From Eubacterium plexicaudatum ASF492 (GTDB taxonomy: Bacteria > Bacillota > Clostridia > Lachnospirales > Lachnospiraceae), in contig NZ_AQFT02000001.1 of the NCBI RefSeq assembly GCF_000364225.2, forward strand, positions 1,240,001 to 1,304,000: DNA of 64,000 nucleotides, written 5' to 3'. Positions 19,554-30,705 of the stretch are shown here, piece after piece (the stretch's first letter is position 1; every line of letters begins with the position of its first letter). Below the pieces are notes generated by a model. That model was given only the letters and a program-made list of their open reading frames with translations, made no database searches and was not told the DNA's origin. A program made the position numbers and the translations under genes.

Positions 19554-19859
19554 ATGAGATGTTTATTATTAAAGGAATTATGGATGATGAAAGGGAACCT
19601 TTTACAGAAGAAAGAGTGCTGGCATTTGCTGGCATATGCGGTACGTGAGTCAGAATATAAGAGATACTGCGGGCTGCTTGCGGATGCGCAGATTGACTAC
19701 CGCGTACGGATTCGGACAGATGCTTCGCTGCTGCGGCATTTGCGGCATATTTACGCAGAATCATCCTGCTATCGGCTGCAGTATGAATTTTTTGTACGCA
19801 GATTGGATTTTAAACAGGCAGACCGTCTGCTGCATAACAGTCCCATACCAGTTTTATAA
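19554..19859 (+). CDS. Small conserved-type hypothetical protein
   Basis: 101 residues starting MRCLLLKELWMMKGNL, placed at the ATG after AAGGAAGGAACAGC. It is rich in Arg, Tyr and Leu (ESEYKRYCGLLADAQIDYRVR) with no membrane segment. It has its own promoter and is divergent from the XRE gene. The product is not recognised; a small soluble regulatory or signalling protein is possible but not shown. Confidence 0.55.
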   Translation: MRCLLLKELWMMKGNLLQKKECWHLLAYAVRESEYKRYCGLLADAQIDYRVRIRTDASLLRHLRHIYAESSCYRLQYEFFVRRLDFKQADRLLHNSPIPVL

Positions 19860-19982
19860 AATAGTGCTTTATACATTTCATATTTTTTTTAGAATTAAAT
19901 GTATAAAGTGAGAAAAAAGAGATATCGAGTGATAAAACGAGTATAAAAGAGATAATAATATAAAAATCGAAAAAAAATACAC

Positions 19983-20011
19983 TTGCGAAACTGAACATAA
20001 AAACATATGAT
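19983..20011 (+). promoter_or_regulatory. groESL promoter
   Basis: TTGCGA, 17-base spacer, TATGAT. The expected transcription start (~20018) lies just ahead of the CIRCE operator. Confidence 0.7.
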
Positions 20012-20023
20012 ATGAACTATCAG

Positions 20024-20050
20024 TTAGCACTCAAAACAAGTGAGTGCTAA
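20024..20050 (+). promoter_or_regulatory. CIRCE operator (HrcA binding site)
   Basis: TTAGCACTC-N9-GAGTGCTAA matches the CIRCE consensus exactly. HrcA represses groESL through this site and releases it on heat or protein-folding stress. hrcA itself is not in the window. Confidence 0.97.
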
Positions 20051-20114
20051 TAACATAAACAGATATCAACATATGGAAAAGTATAAGCAGAGTCGTTAAA
20101 AGGAGGAAATATTC

Positions 20115-20399
20115 ATGAAATTAGTACCATTATCAGACAGAGTTGTATTAAAACAGTGTGAAGCGGAGGAAACAACCGCATCCGGCATTATTTTAACAAG
20201 CGCTTCTCAGGAAAAGCCACAGGAAGCCGAAGTAATTGCTGTCGGACCGGGCGGAGTTGTAGACGGAAAAGAAATTACCATGCAGGTAAAAGAAGGGCAG
20301 AGAGTTATTTATTCCAAATATGCGGGAACCGAAGTAAAGATTGACGGAAATGAATACATTATCGTTCGTCAGAATGATATTCTTGCAGTTGTGGAATAA
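20115..20399 (+). CDS. groES: Co-chaperonin GroES
   Basis: 94 residues, the usual GroES size. Motifs: PLSDRVVLKQ at the start, the mobile loop EETTASGIILTSASQEKPQ, and VIYSKYAGTEVKIDG. It forms the heptameric lid on GroEL in the cytosol. AAAAGGAGGAAATATTC precedes the ATG. First gene of the CIRCE-controlled operon. Confidence 0.98.
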   Translation: MKLVPLSDRVVLKQCEAEETTASGIILTSASQEKPQEAEVIAVGPGGVVDGKEITMQVKEGQRVIYSKYAGTEVKIDGNEYIIVRQNDILAVVE

Positions 20400-20429
20400 T
20401 GGAAAATAAATAATAAGTTGAATAAATAG

Positions 20430-22076
<1,647 letters not shown>

Positions 22077-22104
22077 TCATACATGGAAGCATAATAGAGA
22101 ACTG

Positions 22105-22144
22105 CAAAGACCGTCTGAAATCGAGTGATTTCAGACGGTCTTTG
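22105..22144 (+). terminator. Rho-independent terminator after groEL
   Basis: Arms AAAGACCGTCTGAAATC and GATTTCAGACGGTCTTT pair perfectly with a short loop; the second arm ends in TTT. Confidence 0.9.
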
Positions 22145-22169
22145 TCTGTCGGTTGTTTTCGGTTATCCG

Positions 22170-22328
22170 TTATGCTTTATTATTGTCCGGATTCATACTG
22201 CTTGAAGTGATTCCTTTATCAATGCGTTTTATTCCATTTTTAATGACTTCTTTTGCTTTTTCCGTGTTATCCGTTTCCAGCAATGCCAGAATCGAGTCTA
22301 ATAAAATACATAATTCCTGATTGTTCAT
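22170..22328 (-). CDS. Small hypothetical protein
   Basis: 52 residues, MNNQELCILLDSILALLETD...NNKA, predicted mostly helical. The start is the ATG at 22328, preceded at normal spacing by AGAAAGG; an ATG four codons upstream overlaps that site. It lies between groEL and the divergent degV gene. No family recognised. Codon use looks like the neighbours, so it is probably expressed. Confidence 0.55.
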   Translation of the reverse strand: MNNQELCILLDSILALLETDNTEKAKEVIKNGIKRIDKGITSSSMNPDNNKA

Positions 22329-22453
22329 AACGTTTGCCATCCTTTCTGCTGCTTTTTCTGCGGTTTTTTGTGAAATGATCGGTACGTGCCATACTTATTA
22401 TAACGTATGCGGCATTGTGTGTAAAGAAAATCGGATGCTCGGACGGCTTTTGC

Positions 22454-22482
22454 TTGTAAGTATTTTTCAGGTGTGATACAAT
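22454..22482 (+). promoter_or_regulatory. SigA-type promoter for degV
   Basis: TTGTAA, 17-base spacer, TACAAT. It leaves a ~100-base untranslated leader that contains a small hairpin (CATAACA/TGTTATG, 22549-22571). Confidence 0.65.
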
Positions 22483-22590
22483 GCATTGCAGGGCAGACTG
22501 TTAGCAGAGTGTATAGGTCTGGCTCAGGATTTTGTATGTACGCATAACAGTTTTTTATTGTTATGATTTTTAGAAACGGAGGGCGTAAAA

Positions 22591-23457
22591 ATGGGCAGAA
22601 TAGCGGTTGTAACCGATTCAAACAGTGGAATTACACAGGAAGAGGCAAAACAACTTGGAATTACCGTAATAGCAATGCCATTTTATATTCAGGGCAACAC
22701 TTTTTATGAAGATGTGAATCTGACACAGGAGCAGTTTTATGAAAAGCTGGCGGAAGGCGGCGAAATATCAACTTCCATGCCTGCGGTAGGAGATGTCACG
22801 GATTTGTGGGACAAACTGCTGCAGGATTATGAGGAAATTGTGCATATTCCGATGTCTTCCGGACTGAGCAGCTCATGTGAGACGGCATATATGCTGTCTC
22901 AGTCATATGAAGGACGCGTGCAGGTAGTTAATAACCAGCGTATTTCCGTGACGCAGAGGCGTTCGGTTCTGGATGCGCGGTCACTTGCGGAAAAAGGAAA
23001 AAGCGCATTGGAAATTAAAGAATTGCTGGAGCGTGAAAAACTCGAGTCCAGCATTTATATTATGGTGGATACGTTAAAGTATTTAAAAAAAGGCGGACGC
23101 ATTACACCGACGGCTGCCGCGCTCGGCACATTGCTGCGCATTAAACCGGTTCTGCAGATTCAGGGAGATAAGCTGGATGCTTTTGCAAAAGCAAGAACGG
23201 TCAAGCAGGCAAAAAGCATTATGATTGAAGCGATGCAAAATGACTGCAAAAATCGGTTTGGAGATGCGAGCGGCAGCAATCTGTATATTGATATTGCCTA
23301 TACGTTTGATAAGGATGCCGCACTGCAGTTTGAAAAAGAAGTAAAAGAAGTATTTAAAGGCCAGCAGTGTGCCGTATATCCGCTGTCTTTAAGCGTATCG
23401 TGTCATATTGGGCCGGGTGCGCTTGCAGTGGCATGTTCACACCGGTTTGCCGATTAA
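22591..23457 (+). CDS. DegV family (fatty-acid-binding) protein
   Basis: 288 residues, the family length. It opens with VVTDSNSGITQEEAKQLGI and shows the ligand-pocket segments DVNLTQEQFYEKL, STSMPAVGD, PMSSGLSSS and VDTLKYLKKGGRI. Characterised relatives (FakB) bind fatty acids for phosphorylation by FakA; the substrate here is inferred from family only. GGAGGG precedes the ATG. Monocistronic with its own promoter. Confidence 0.92.
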   Translation: MGRIAVVTDSNSGITQEEAKQLGITVIAMPFYIQGNTFYEDVNLTQEQFYEKLAEGGEISTSMPAVGDVTDLWDKLLQDYEEIVHIPMSSGLSSSCETAYMLSQSYEGRVQVVNNQRISVTQRRSVLDARSLAEKGKSALEIKELLEREKLESSIYIMVDTLKYLKKGGRITPTAAALGTLLRIKPVLQIQGDKLDAFAKARTVKQAKSIMIEAMQNDCKNRFGDASGSNLYIDIAYTFDKDAALQFEKEVKEVFKGQQCAVYPLSLSVSCHIGPGALAVACSHRFAD

Positions 23458-23473
23458 GTTTTGGAAGGAAAGC

Positions 23474-23502
23474 TTTACTTCTCAGACAGAGTCGTGTATA
23501 AT
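23474..23502 (+). promoter_or_regulatory. SigA-type promoter for purA
   Basis: TTTACT, 17-base spacer, TATAAT, 64 bases ahead of the purA start. Confidence 0.7.
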
Positions 23503-23566
23503 CAGGAGGTAAATGTCAGAAAAAGCTTTTTTGTGAAAAAAATGGATTCACAGGAGGAAAGTATTT

Positions 23567-24856
23567 ATGGTGAAAGCAGTAGTAGGTGCGAACTGGGGAG
23601 ACGAAGGAAAAGGTAAAATTACAGATATGCTTGCAGAGCATGCGGATATTATCGTACGCTTTCAGGGAGGAGCCAATGCAGGGCATACAATCAAAAACCA
23701 CTATGGAAAATTTTCTCTGCACACACTTCCATCCGGCGTTTTTTACAATCATACGACGAGTGTGATCGGAAACGGGGTAGCACTGGATATCCGTAAACTG
23801 TTTCAGGAAATTCGTTCCATTACGGAACAGGGCGTTCCTGAGCCAAAGATTCTTGTTTCGGACAGAGCACAGATTGTCATGTCTTATCATGTACTGTTTG
23901 ACCGGTATGAAGAAGAGCGGCTTGGCAGCAAATCTTTTGGTTCGACAAAATCCGGCATTGCGCCGTTTTTTTCGGATAAATATGCCAAAATTGGCTTTCA
24001 GGTGAGCGAACTGTTCGATGAACAGCTCCTTTTGGAAAAAACCGCGCGTGTTTGTGAGATAAAAAACGTACAGCTGGAACATTTATATCACAAACCACTG
24101 TTAAAAGCCGAAGAGCTGATGGCAGAGCTGCATGAATATAAACAGATGGTAGAGCCATATGCAGCAGACGTATCCGCATATTTGCACGATGCACTGGCGG
24201 ACGGCAAAACGGTTCTGCTGGAAGGACAGCTTGGCACGTTAAGAGATCCGGATCATGGTATTTATCCGATGGTTACCTCATCGCCTACACTGGCAGGCTA
24301 CGGAGCCGTAGGCGCCGGCATACCGCCTTATGAGATCAAACAGGTTATTACCGTCTGCAAGGCGTATTCCAGCCAGGTTGGAGCCGGAGCGTTTGTAAGT
24401 GAGATTTTTGGCGATGAAGCGGAAGAGTTAAGAAACCGCGGCGGAGATGGCGGCGAATACGGTGCGACGACAGGACGTCCGCGCAGAGTCGGATGGTTTG
24501 ACTGTGTGGCAAGCAAATACGGATGCCGTCTGCAGGGCACGACGGACGTAGCGTTTACGGTACTGGATGTACTCGGATATCTGGATGAAATTCCGGTATG
24601 CGTAGGTTATGAGATTGATGGTGAAGTCACAACGCAATTTCCGTCTACGGCGAAGCTGGTAAAAGCAAAACCGGTATTCAAAACGCTTCCGGGATGGAAA
24701 TGCGACATTACCGGAATCAAAAATTATGACGAATTGCCGGAAAACTGCCGCAAATATATAGAATTTATCGAATCTCAGATCGAATATCCGATTACGATGA
24801 TTTCAAACGGACCGTCCAGAACGGATATTATCAATCGGAACACGAACGGTGAATGA
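23567..24856 (+). CDS. purA: Adenylosuccinate synthetase
   Basis: 429 residues, intact. It makes adenylosuccinate from IMP, aspartate and GTP, the first committed step to AMP. Motifs: GANWGDEGKGKI (P-loop and catalytic Asp), GGANAGHTI (catalytic His), the VLLEGQLGTLRDPDHG segment, GDGGEYGATTGRPRR and the GTP-binding ISNGPSRTD end. CAGGAGG precedes the ATG. Nine bases separate it from the downstream HAD gene. Confidence 0.98.
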   Translation: MVKAVVGANWGDEGKGKITDMLAEHADIIVRFQGGANAGHTIKNHYGKFSLHTLPSGVFYNHTTSVIGNGVALDIRKLFQEIRSITEQGVPEPKILVSDRAQIVMSYHVLFDRYEEERLGSKSFGSTKSGIAPFFSDKYAKIGFQVSELFDEQLLLEKTARVCEIKNVQLEHLYHKPLLKAEELMAELHEYKQMVEPYAADVSAYLHDALADGKTVLLEGQLGTLRDPDHGIYPMVTSSPTLAGYGAVGAGIPPYEIKQVITVCKAYSSQVGAGAFVSEIFGDEAEELRNRGGDGGEYGATTGRPRRVGWFDCVASKYGCRLQGTTDVAFTVLDVLGYLDEIPVCVGYEIDGEVTTQFPSTAKLVKAKPVFKTLPGWKCDITGIKNYDELPENCRKYIEFIESQIEYPITMISNGPSRTDIINRNTNGE

Positions 24857-24865
24857 GAGGGTCAG

Positions 24866-25474
24866 ATGATAAAAAATATTATTTTAGATGTAGGAATGGT
24901 ACTTGTTGATTTTTGCTGGGCGGATTTACTGCGGGAGCTTGGCATGTCGGGGGACGTTTTGGAAGCGGTGGCAGACGCTACCGTGCGTACTCAGGATTGG
25001 AATGAATATGACCGCAGTGCAAAATCCGATGTGGAAATACTGGCATGCTTAAAGGCAAATGCGCCTGCATATGCAGACCGGATTCAGCTGTTCTGGGAGC
25101 ATATGGACGGTATGATCCGGCAGTATCCATATGCAAAATCATGGATTGCTTCTTTGAAAGAACGTGGTTACCGCGTTTATATTTTGTCAAATTATGCCAG
25201 AAGGACATATGAACTGACAAAAGAAAACGGGCTGAATTTTCTGCCTCTGACAGATGGCGCGGTATTTTCTTTTGAAACAGGCTTTATAAAGCCGGAAAAG
25301 GAAATTTACCATGTCATTATGGAGCAATACGGTCTCAATCCAAAAGAATGCGTATTTATTGATGATAATGCGGCAAATCTCGTATACCCGAAAGAGATCG
25401 GCTGGAGTACGATAAGGTTTTGTGATATATCGCAGGTACAACAGGAACTGGAAGCGCTGTTAACAACGGCTTGA
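24866..25474 (+). CDS. HAD-superfamily hydrolase (YihX-like, subfamily IA)
   Basis: 202 residues. Motif I is DVGMVLVDF, as in the YihX/epoxide-hydrolase-N type where the usual second Asp is replaced, followed by motif II (ILSNYA), motif III (KPEKEIYHVI) and motif IV (VFIDDNAANL). Probably a small-molecule phosphatase; the substrate is unknown. It starts 9 bases after purA and is likely co-transcribed. Confidence 0.88.
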   Translation: MIKNIILDVGMVLVDFCWADLLRELGMSGDVLEAVADATVRTQDWNEYDRSAKSDVEILACLKANAPAYADRIQLFWEHMDGMIRQYPYAKSWIASLKERGYRVYILSNYARRTYELTKENGLNFLPLTDGAVFSFETGFIKPEKEIYHVIMEQYGLNPKECVFIDDNAANLVYPKEIGWSTIRFCDISQVQQELEALLTTA

Positions 25475-25524
25475 CGGTTTGTATGTAATATATAATCGAG
25501 ATATAAAAAGAAATATAAAGAATT

Positions 25525-25562
25525 ACGGTCGGATGCTGTGCGTAGTGTCCGGCCGTTTTTTA
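25525..25562 (+). terminator. Rho-independent terminator after the purA operon
   Basis: Arms ACGGTCGGA and TCCGGCCGT (one G-T pair) with a 14-base loop, then TTTTTT. The rest of 25475-25718 holds no convincing gene; a 62-codon open frame there has no RBS. Confidence 0.8.
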
Positions 25563-25718
25563 TGGCTGCTGCTTCGGTTCACAAAAAAATCACAGATAGA
25601 ACGCGGATCATACACATTTATTCCATATGATAGTAACAGCTGCTTATATTTCCAGGCAGAGTTTTAAAATGGGGGCATCGGCAAAAAGCGGATGCTTCGG
25701 AAAAATGGGAGGAAAACA

Positions 25719-26858
25719 GTGATAGAAATCAGCCATTTGACAAAAAGGTACGGGGATCAGACTGCCGTAGACGACCTCACACTGCAGATTGAATCCGGAA
25801 AAATCTATGGGTTTCTCGGCCCGAACGGAGCAGGAAAGTCGACAACGATGAATATGATTACCGGGTATATTGCCGCTACCGATGGTACGGTAAAAATTAA
25901 CGGATTTGACATTTTCAAACAGCCGGAGCAGGCCAGAAGGTGCGTTGGCTATCTGCCGGAACAGCCGCCGCTATATATGGATATGACGGTTATCGAATAT
26001 TTAAAATTTGCAGCCAATCTGAAAAAGATACCAAAAGAGAACAAGCGTCGGTATATTGAAGAAGCGATGGAGCTTACGAAGATTGCCGACAGGAAAAACC
26101 GTCTGATACGAAATCTGTCCAAAGGCTATCGCCAGAGAGTCGGATTTGCACAGGCGGTTTTAGGTTATCCGGAAGTGATTATTTTGGATGAACCGACGGT
26201 CGGCCTTGACCCGCAGCAGATGATAGAAATCCGGAGTCTTATTCGAAGCCTTGGAAAGCGGCATACGGTTATTCTGAGTTCCCATATTTTATCGGAAGTA
26301 AAGGAAGTATGTGAGCATATATTTATCATATCAAACGGTCGTCTGGCCGCCAGTGATACAACACGGAACCTGATAGAAAAAATGTCCGGGGAGCAGGAGC
26401 TTCGCCTGCTCGTAAAAGGGGATAAAGACACCGTTTCTCATATATTACCGCAGGTGGAAGGGATTGCGTCCGTATCGTTTTTATCCGAATGTGAAGAGGG
26501 GTGTGTGCAGGTCATGCTGCGTGCGGAAAAAGACAGAGATATCAGAGAACCGGTCTTTTTTGCGTTTGTAAAAGCCGGTACTGCGATATTGGAGATGTCC
26601 GCTGCTGGCAAGACGCTGGAAGAGGTATTTCTGGAGCTGACCGATCAAAGCAGAAACAGGCGGCCGCAGGAGCAGGAACAAGAAGATAGGAAAGTGGAAG
26701 GGATGGAAACAGAAGAAACAGAAGAAATAGAAACAGAAGAAACAGAAATAGAAGAAACAGAGAAAGAAGAAACAGAGAAAGAAGATATGGAACCGGAGAC
26801 GGAGACGAACGGGAAGGAGAAGGAAAATATGCAGGAAGGACAGGAGGGATATAAATGA
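25719..26858 (+). CDS. ABC transporter ATP-binding protein (GldA-like) with acidic repeat tail
   Basis: 379 residues. Residues 1-~215 are a standard ABC ATPase: GFLGPNGAGKSTT (Walker A), LSKGYRQRVGFAQAVLG (signature) and VIILDEPTVGLDPQ (Walker B). A C-terminal accessory part follows to ~315. The last ~65 residues are low complexity, built of Glu, Thr and Met in repeats such as EETEIEETEKEETEKED, encoded by A/G-rich DNA. The start is GTG 25719 with GGGAGG upstream rather than the earlier in-frame ATG. Its stop overlaps the permease ATG (ATGA). Confidence 0.92.
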   Translation: MIEISHLTKRYGDQTAVDDLTLQIESGKIYGFLGPNGAGKSTTMNMITGYIAATDGTVKINGFDIFKQPEQARRCVGYLPEQPPLYMDMTVIEYLKFAANLKKIPKENKRRYIEEAMELTKIADRKNRLIRNLSKGYRQRVGFAQAVLGYPEVIILDEPTVGLDPQQMIEIRSLIRSLGKRHTVILSSHILSEVKEVCEHIFIISNGRLAASDTTRNLIEKMSGEQELRLLVKGDKDTVSHILPQVEGIASVSFLSECEEGCVQVMLRAEKDRDIREPVFFAFVKAGTAILEMSAAGKTLEEVFLELTDQSRNRRPQEQEQEDRKVEGMETEETEEIETEETEIEETEKEETEKEDMEPETETNGKEKENMQEGQEGYK

Positions 26859-28962
26859 GAGCAATATGGAAGAGAGAATTTCAGGCATATTTTCAGTCTG
26901 TTATCGGGTGGCTGTTTTTGGCTGTTACATTAGCATTTTATTTTTGTATTTCTATGTATATAATCTTTCTTATGGTTATCCGTATATCTCATATTCATTA
27001 AATGCAATTGCGTTTATATTTTTAGTAACCGTACCGGTTCTTACGATGCGGATTCTTGCCGAAGAGCGGCATGCCAGAACAGACCAGCTGATTTTAACCG
27101 CGCCTGTCAGTGTCGGAAAAATAGTATTGGCAAAATTTCTCGCTCCGGCAGCGGTATTTTCGATTGCAGTTGCAGTGATCGCGTTGTCTCCGCTGCTGCT
27201 GGGACGTTTTGGAACCATTCCGTATGCGGAAAGTTATGTCGCGATTTTAGGATTTTGGCTGTATGGTCTGACCTGTATCGCAATTGGTATATTTGTATCG
27301 TCGCTGACGGAAAGCCAGGTGATAGCGGCCGTATTGACGTTTATCGCTTTGTTTCTTGGGTATATGATGGATGGCATTACACAGACGATTTCATCCGGCG
27401 GCAATCTGCTGACGCGTATATTAGGCTGTTATAATCTGACGGCGGGACTGGAGCAGCTGACGAATGGCCGGCTGGATTATACGGCGGTTGTATACTATGC
27501 CAGTATGATGGTATTGTTTTTGTTTTTAACTGCGCAGTCGATTCAGAAACGGCGCTGGTCTGTCAGCAGGAAGAAAATCGGGATGGGCATTTTCAATACG
27601 GGATTTTGTGCGGCAGCAGTTGCACTGACCGTGATTGTCAATCTGACGGCAGCTGCGCTGCCGACGTCGGTTACGGTGCTTGACTGTACGTCTGCAGGCC
27701 TGTACTCTATAACGGAAAGCACAAAACGGATTATTTCGTCGCTGGAACAAGAGGTAGAACTGTATGTGCTTGCGTCGGAAACGTCAGGAGATGAACAGCT
27801 GGCAGCAACGCTTGCACAATACCGGGAGCTGTCTTCCAACATACAGGTAACTTATGTGGATCCTGCGGTTTCGCCTAATTTTTATCAAAAGTATACACAG
27901 GATCCGGTTTCGTCAAACAGTATTATTGCCGTCTGCAAAGATCGGTCAAAGGTTATTGACTACAGCGAAGTCTATGAGACGGAAGTAGACTATCAGACGT
28001 ATTCGTCCGTAACGATCGGTTATGATGCGGAAGGAAAGCTTACAAGTGCGATTCAGTATGTGACCAATGAAGATATGCAGACGGTTTACGCCGTTACCGG
28101 ACATGGGGAGAGCTCTTTAAGCGGCCGTTTTAAGGAATCTATTGAAAAAATGAATCTTGGATTAAAGGATTTGAATTTACTGGTGGAAGATGCTGTGCCG
28201 AAGGACTGCCAGGCACTGGTGATTTTGGGACCGACATCCGATTTTTCGAAGGATGATGCCGAAAAAGTGAAAAATTATCTGGCAGACGGCGGAAAAGCAT
28301 TTATTACAACACAGTATACGGAAGAATCCATGGAACATTTTCAAAGTATTCTGACAGATTATGGACTTCAAATAAACAATGGCATGGTTGTTGAAGCAAA
28401 CGATGGCAATTATTATCAGAATCCGATGTATCTGCTTCCGCAGATATCCTATGATACCGTTACCGCAGAAGTATCCGATGCGTATGTATTTGCTCCATAT
28501 GCGCAGGGACTGACGCAATTACAGGAGGATGACACCATATCTTATACGGAACTGTTAAGTACGTCCGAACAGGCATATATCAAAGCCGATGTGCAGAATA
28601 TGACAGGTTTTGAAAAAGAAGAAGGGGACTTGACCGGCCCGTTTCTGATAGGGGTATCTGTGGCAGATACCACATCGCATGCACAGCTTTTGGTATATAC
28701 GTCTACAATGATGTTCACTGATGAGGCCGATCAGCAGGTGTCCGGCAAGAATGCGGCATTATTTGCGTCGTCCATACGAAGCATGATTGCGGAATCGGAT
28801 GCCTCCGGCCTGATTGTTATACCGGTCAAACCGTATACGCTGGAATCGCTGGTGATTGCACAGGGAACAATTCTGTTAACCGGATTTTGCAGTGTTATTG
28901 CCGTTCCGCTTGCGCTGGCGGCAGCCGGAATTCTGATCTGGATGCGCAGAAGAAAAGCATAG
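26855..28962 (+). CDS. ABC-2 permease fused to GldG-like extracytoplasmic domain (frameshifted near start)
   Basis: About 702 residues after adding one T to the run at 26941-26945 (giving LAFYFLYFYVYNLSYGY). The start MRAIWKREFQAYFQS at 26855 overlaps the upstream gene. Residues ~1-245 are a six-helix ABC-2 permease with LAEERHARTDQLILTAPVS. Residues ~260-670 resemble the GldG/auxiliary ABC domain (TSVTVLDCTSAGLYSIT, YAVTGHGESSL, FITTQYTEES) outside the membrane, and a C-terminal helix anchors the end. GldF and GldG are usually separate, so this is a fusion form. Gliding motility is not implied; such operons are common in non-gliding Clostridia. Confidence 0.85.
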
Positions 28963-28977
28963 GGAGGAATATGGATT

Positions 28978-29553
28978 ATGCAGAAAAAACAAATTATACA
29001 GTTTGCGGCGCTGCTGGCGCTTATTTTGGCCATGGCAGGTGTATATGCGGCAGTGCAGGCTTCTCAGGCAAGACAGGAAGAAGAAAAGAGTAAAAAGGAA
29101 GCGGAAGCCGTGATAACACTGACTTCTTTTAAGCCGGACGATGTAACGGCAATCGAATATGATGTGGATGAACAGATCCGGACCTTTCAAAAAGAAGGAG
29201 AGACGTGGAACGCTGCCGATGGCGATATTACATTGGATCAGGATGCTTTTGCAAGATTTTTGGAACAGGCAGGGTCTCTGACATCCGATACATTGGTGGA
29301 AGCGCAGGAAGGAGAAGATTATGGATTTTCAAAACCGACACGTACGGTAACGATTACAACAAAAAACGGAACCGCTTCACTGATTTTTGGAATGAAAAAT
29401 GAGATGCTCGACCGGTATTATGTGAAGACAAGTGAGAGTGATAACATTTATCTGGTAGAAGAATCCGTATATACAACGTTTGATAAAACGGCACAGGATT
29501 TTGAACAGGAAGAAACACAGACGGATACGGAGGAAGATACGGAAGAAGAGTAG
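28978..29553 (+). CDS. DUF4340-type membrane-anchored protein
   Basis: 191 residues: an N-terminal membrane segment (FAALLALILAMAGVYAAVQ), then an extracytoplasmic beta-rich domain (IEYDVDEQIRTFQKEG, DYGFSKPTRTVTI, YYVKTSESDNIYLVEESVY) matching the DUF4340 pattern, and a Glu/Thr-rich tail that echoes the tail of the ATPase. DUF4340 proteins regularly follow GldG-like genes, as here (15 bases downstream), and are thought to work with that exporter; substrate unknown. GGAGGA precedes the ATG. Confidence 0.82.
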   Translation: MQKKQIIQFAALLALILAMAGVYAAVQASQARQEEEKSKKEAEAVITLTSFKPDDVTAIEYDVDEQIRTFQKEGETWNAADGDITLDQDAFARFLEQAGSLTSDTLVEAQEGEDYGFSKPTRTVTITTKNGTASLIFGMKNEMLDRYYVKTSESDNIYLVEESVYTTFDKTAQDFEQEETQTDTEEDTEEE

Positions 29554-29612
29554 TTGACAGGTCTTTGCAGGATAATCCGGGCAGATATGCTGCAAAGACC
29601 ATCATATTGAAT

Positions 29613-29864
29613 TTATGCATCTTTTTCGCTTTCCATCCGGGACAGCGTTTCCTGCAGCTCTTTTTGATGCTTGCCTTTGGCAAGGCGGTAAATAACGGTA
29701 TAACCCCAGAGCAGAATCGGAACGAGTACCGTACATGTGACAGAAGCTTTGAACATCATCATGCCGTTTCCCGTATCAAATACCGCACATAACAAAGTGA
29801 TCAGATACATGGCGACTAAAAGCACAATGCCAAGTATGGCGAGTATGCGTTTGATTTGTTTCAT
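29613..29864 (-). CDS. Small two-helix membrane protein
   Basis: 83 residues with two membrane segments (ILAILGIVLLVAMYLITLL and ASVTCTVLVPILLWGYTVIY) and a basic, coiled C-terminal tail (KGKHQKELQETLSRMESE). The RBS AGAAAGGA precedes the ATG. It lies just downstream of the amino-acid ABC genes on the same strand. Function unknown. Confidence 0.72.
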   Translation of the reverse strand: MKQIKRILAILGIVLLVAMYLITLLCAVFDTGNGMMMFKASVTCTVLVPILLWGYTVIYRLAKGKHQKELQETLSRMESEKDA

Positions 29865-29886
29865 AAACGATCCTTTCTGATGACAG

Positions 29887-30671
29887 TTATCCTTGTGTGA
29901 AACGGGCCAGAAACTGTCTTGTACGTTCTTCCTTCGGGTGTTCCATCACTTCATAAGGATCACCCTGTTCCAGTATACATCCGTTATCCATAAAGATCAC
30001 ATGGTTTGCGACATCTCTTGCAAAAGCCATTTCATGTGTTACGATAATCATCGTCGTCTGCTGGTCTGCAAGCTCACGGATGACTCTTAATACTTCTCCG
30101 GTTAATTCCGGATCCAGAGCGGAAGTTGGCTCATCAAAGCAGAGAATATCCGGTGTCAGCGCCAGAGCACGTGCGATGGCAACCCGCTGGCACTGCCCGC
30201 CGGACAGCTGGTGTGGATAGTTGTGCATCCGGTCGCCTAATCCCATCTGCATCAGCAGCTGCTGTGCCTGGTCTTCAATTTCTTTGAAAATCTCTTTTTT
30301 CTTACTTTATAATTGGGTTCGTCTTTGGCAAGCAGCTGTTTGGCAAGCATGACGTTTTGCAGTGCGGTATACTGTGGAAACAGGTTAAACGACTGAAAAA
30401 CAAGTCCGAAATGCAGGCGTTTTCTGCGGATTTCCTGTTCGCTCTGCGTGGATATGTGTTCAGCATCAAATAACGTATCGCCTTTGATACGGATTACGCC
30501 GCCGTCCGGCCGTTCCAGAAAGTTCAGACAACGTAGCAGCGTCGTCTTGCCGCTGCCGGAAGAGCCGATAATCGAAACGACCTGTCCCTGTTCCAGAGAA
30601 AAGCTGATATCCTGCAGTACCTGTGTATGGTCAAAAGTTTTGCGGATATGTTCTACTTCTAAAATTGACAT
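29887..30671 (-). CDS. Polar amino acid ABC transporter ATP-binding protein (frameshifted)
   Basis: 261 residues after adding one A to the six-base run at 30295-30300 (giving KVRKKEIFKEIEDQ). It starts MSILEVEHIRKTFDH after TAGGAGG. Walker A is GSSGSGKTTLLR, the Q-loop region is GLVFQSFNLFPQYTALQNV, the signature LSGGQCQRVAIARAL and Walker B ILCFDEPTSALDP. It powers uptake with the permease at 30706 and the binding protein at 31420 (GlnQ/TcyC type). As written the protein would be cut before the signature motif. Confidence 0.9.
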
Positions 30672-30705
30672 GTAATTTCCTCCTACATATGTATTGCGGT
30701 ATGAT

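Noticed and set aside
23513..23536. Seven-codon leader peptide before purA with an AGGAGG site
   Set aside because: The site overlaps the expected transcription start set by TATAAT at 23497-23502, so it would not be in the mRNA as a usable RBS.
25479..25667. 62-codon open frame after the HAD gene
   Set aside because: It contains the terminator hairpin and has no ribosome-binding site or coding character.
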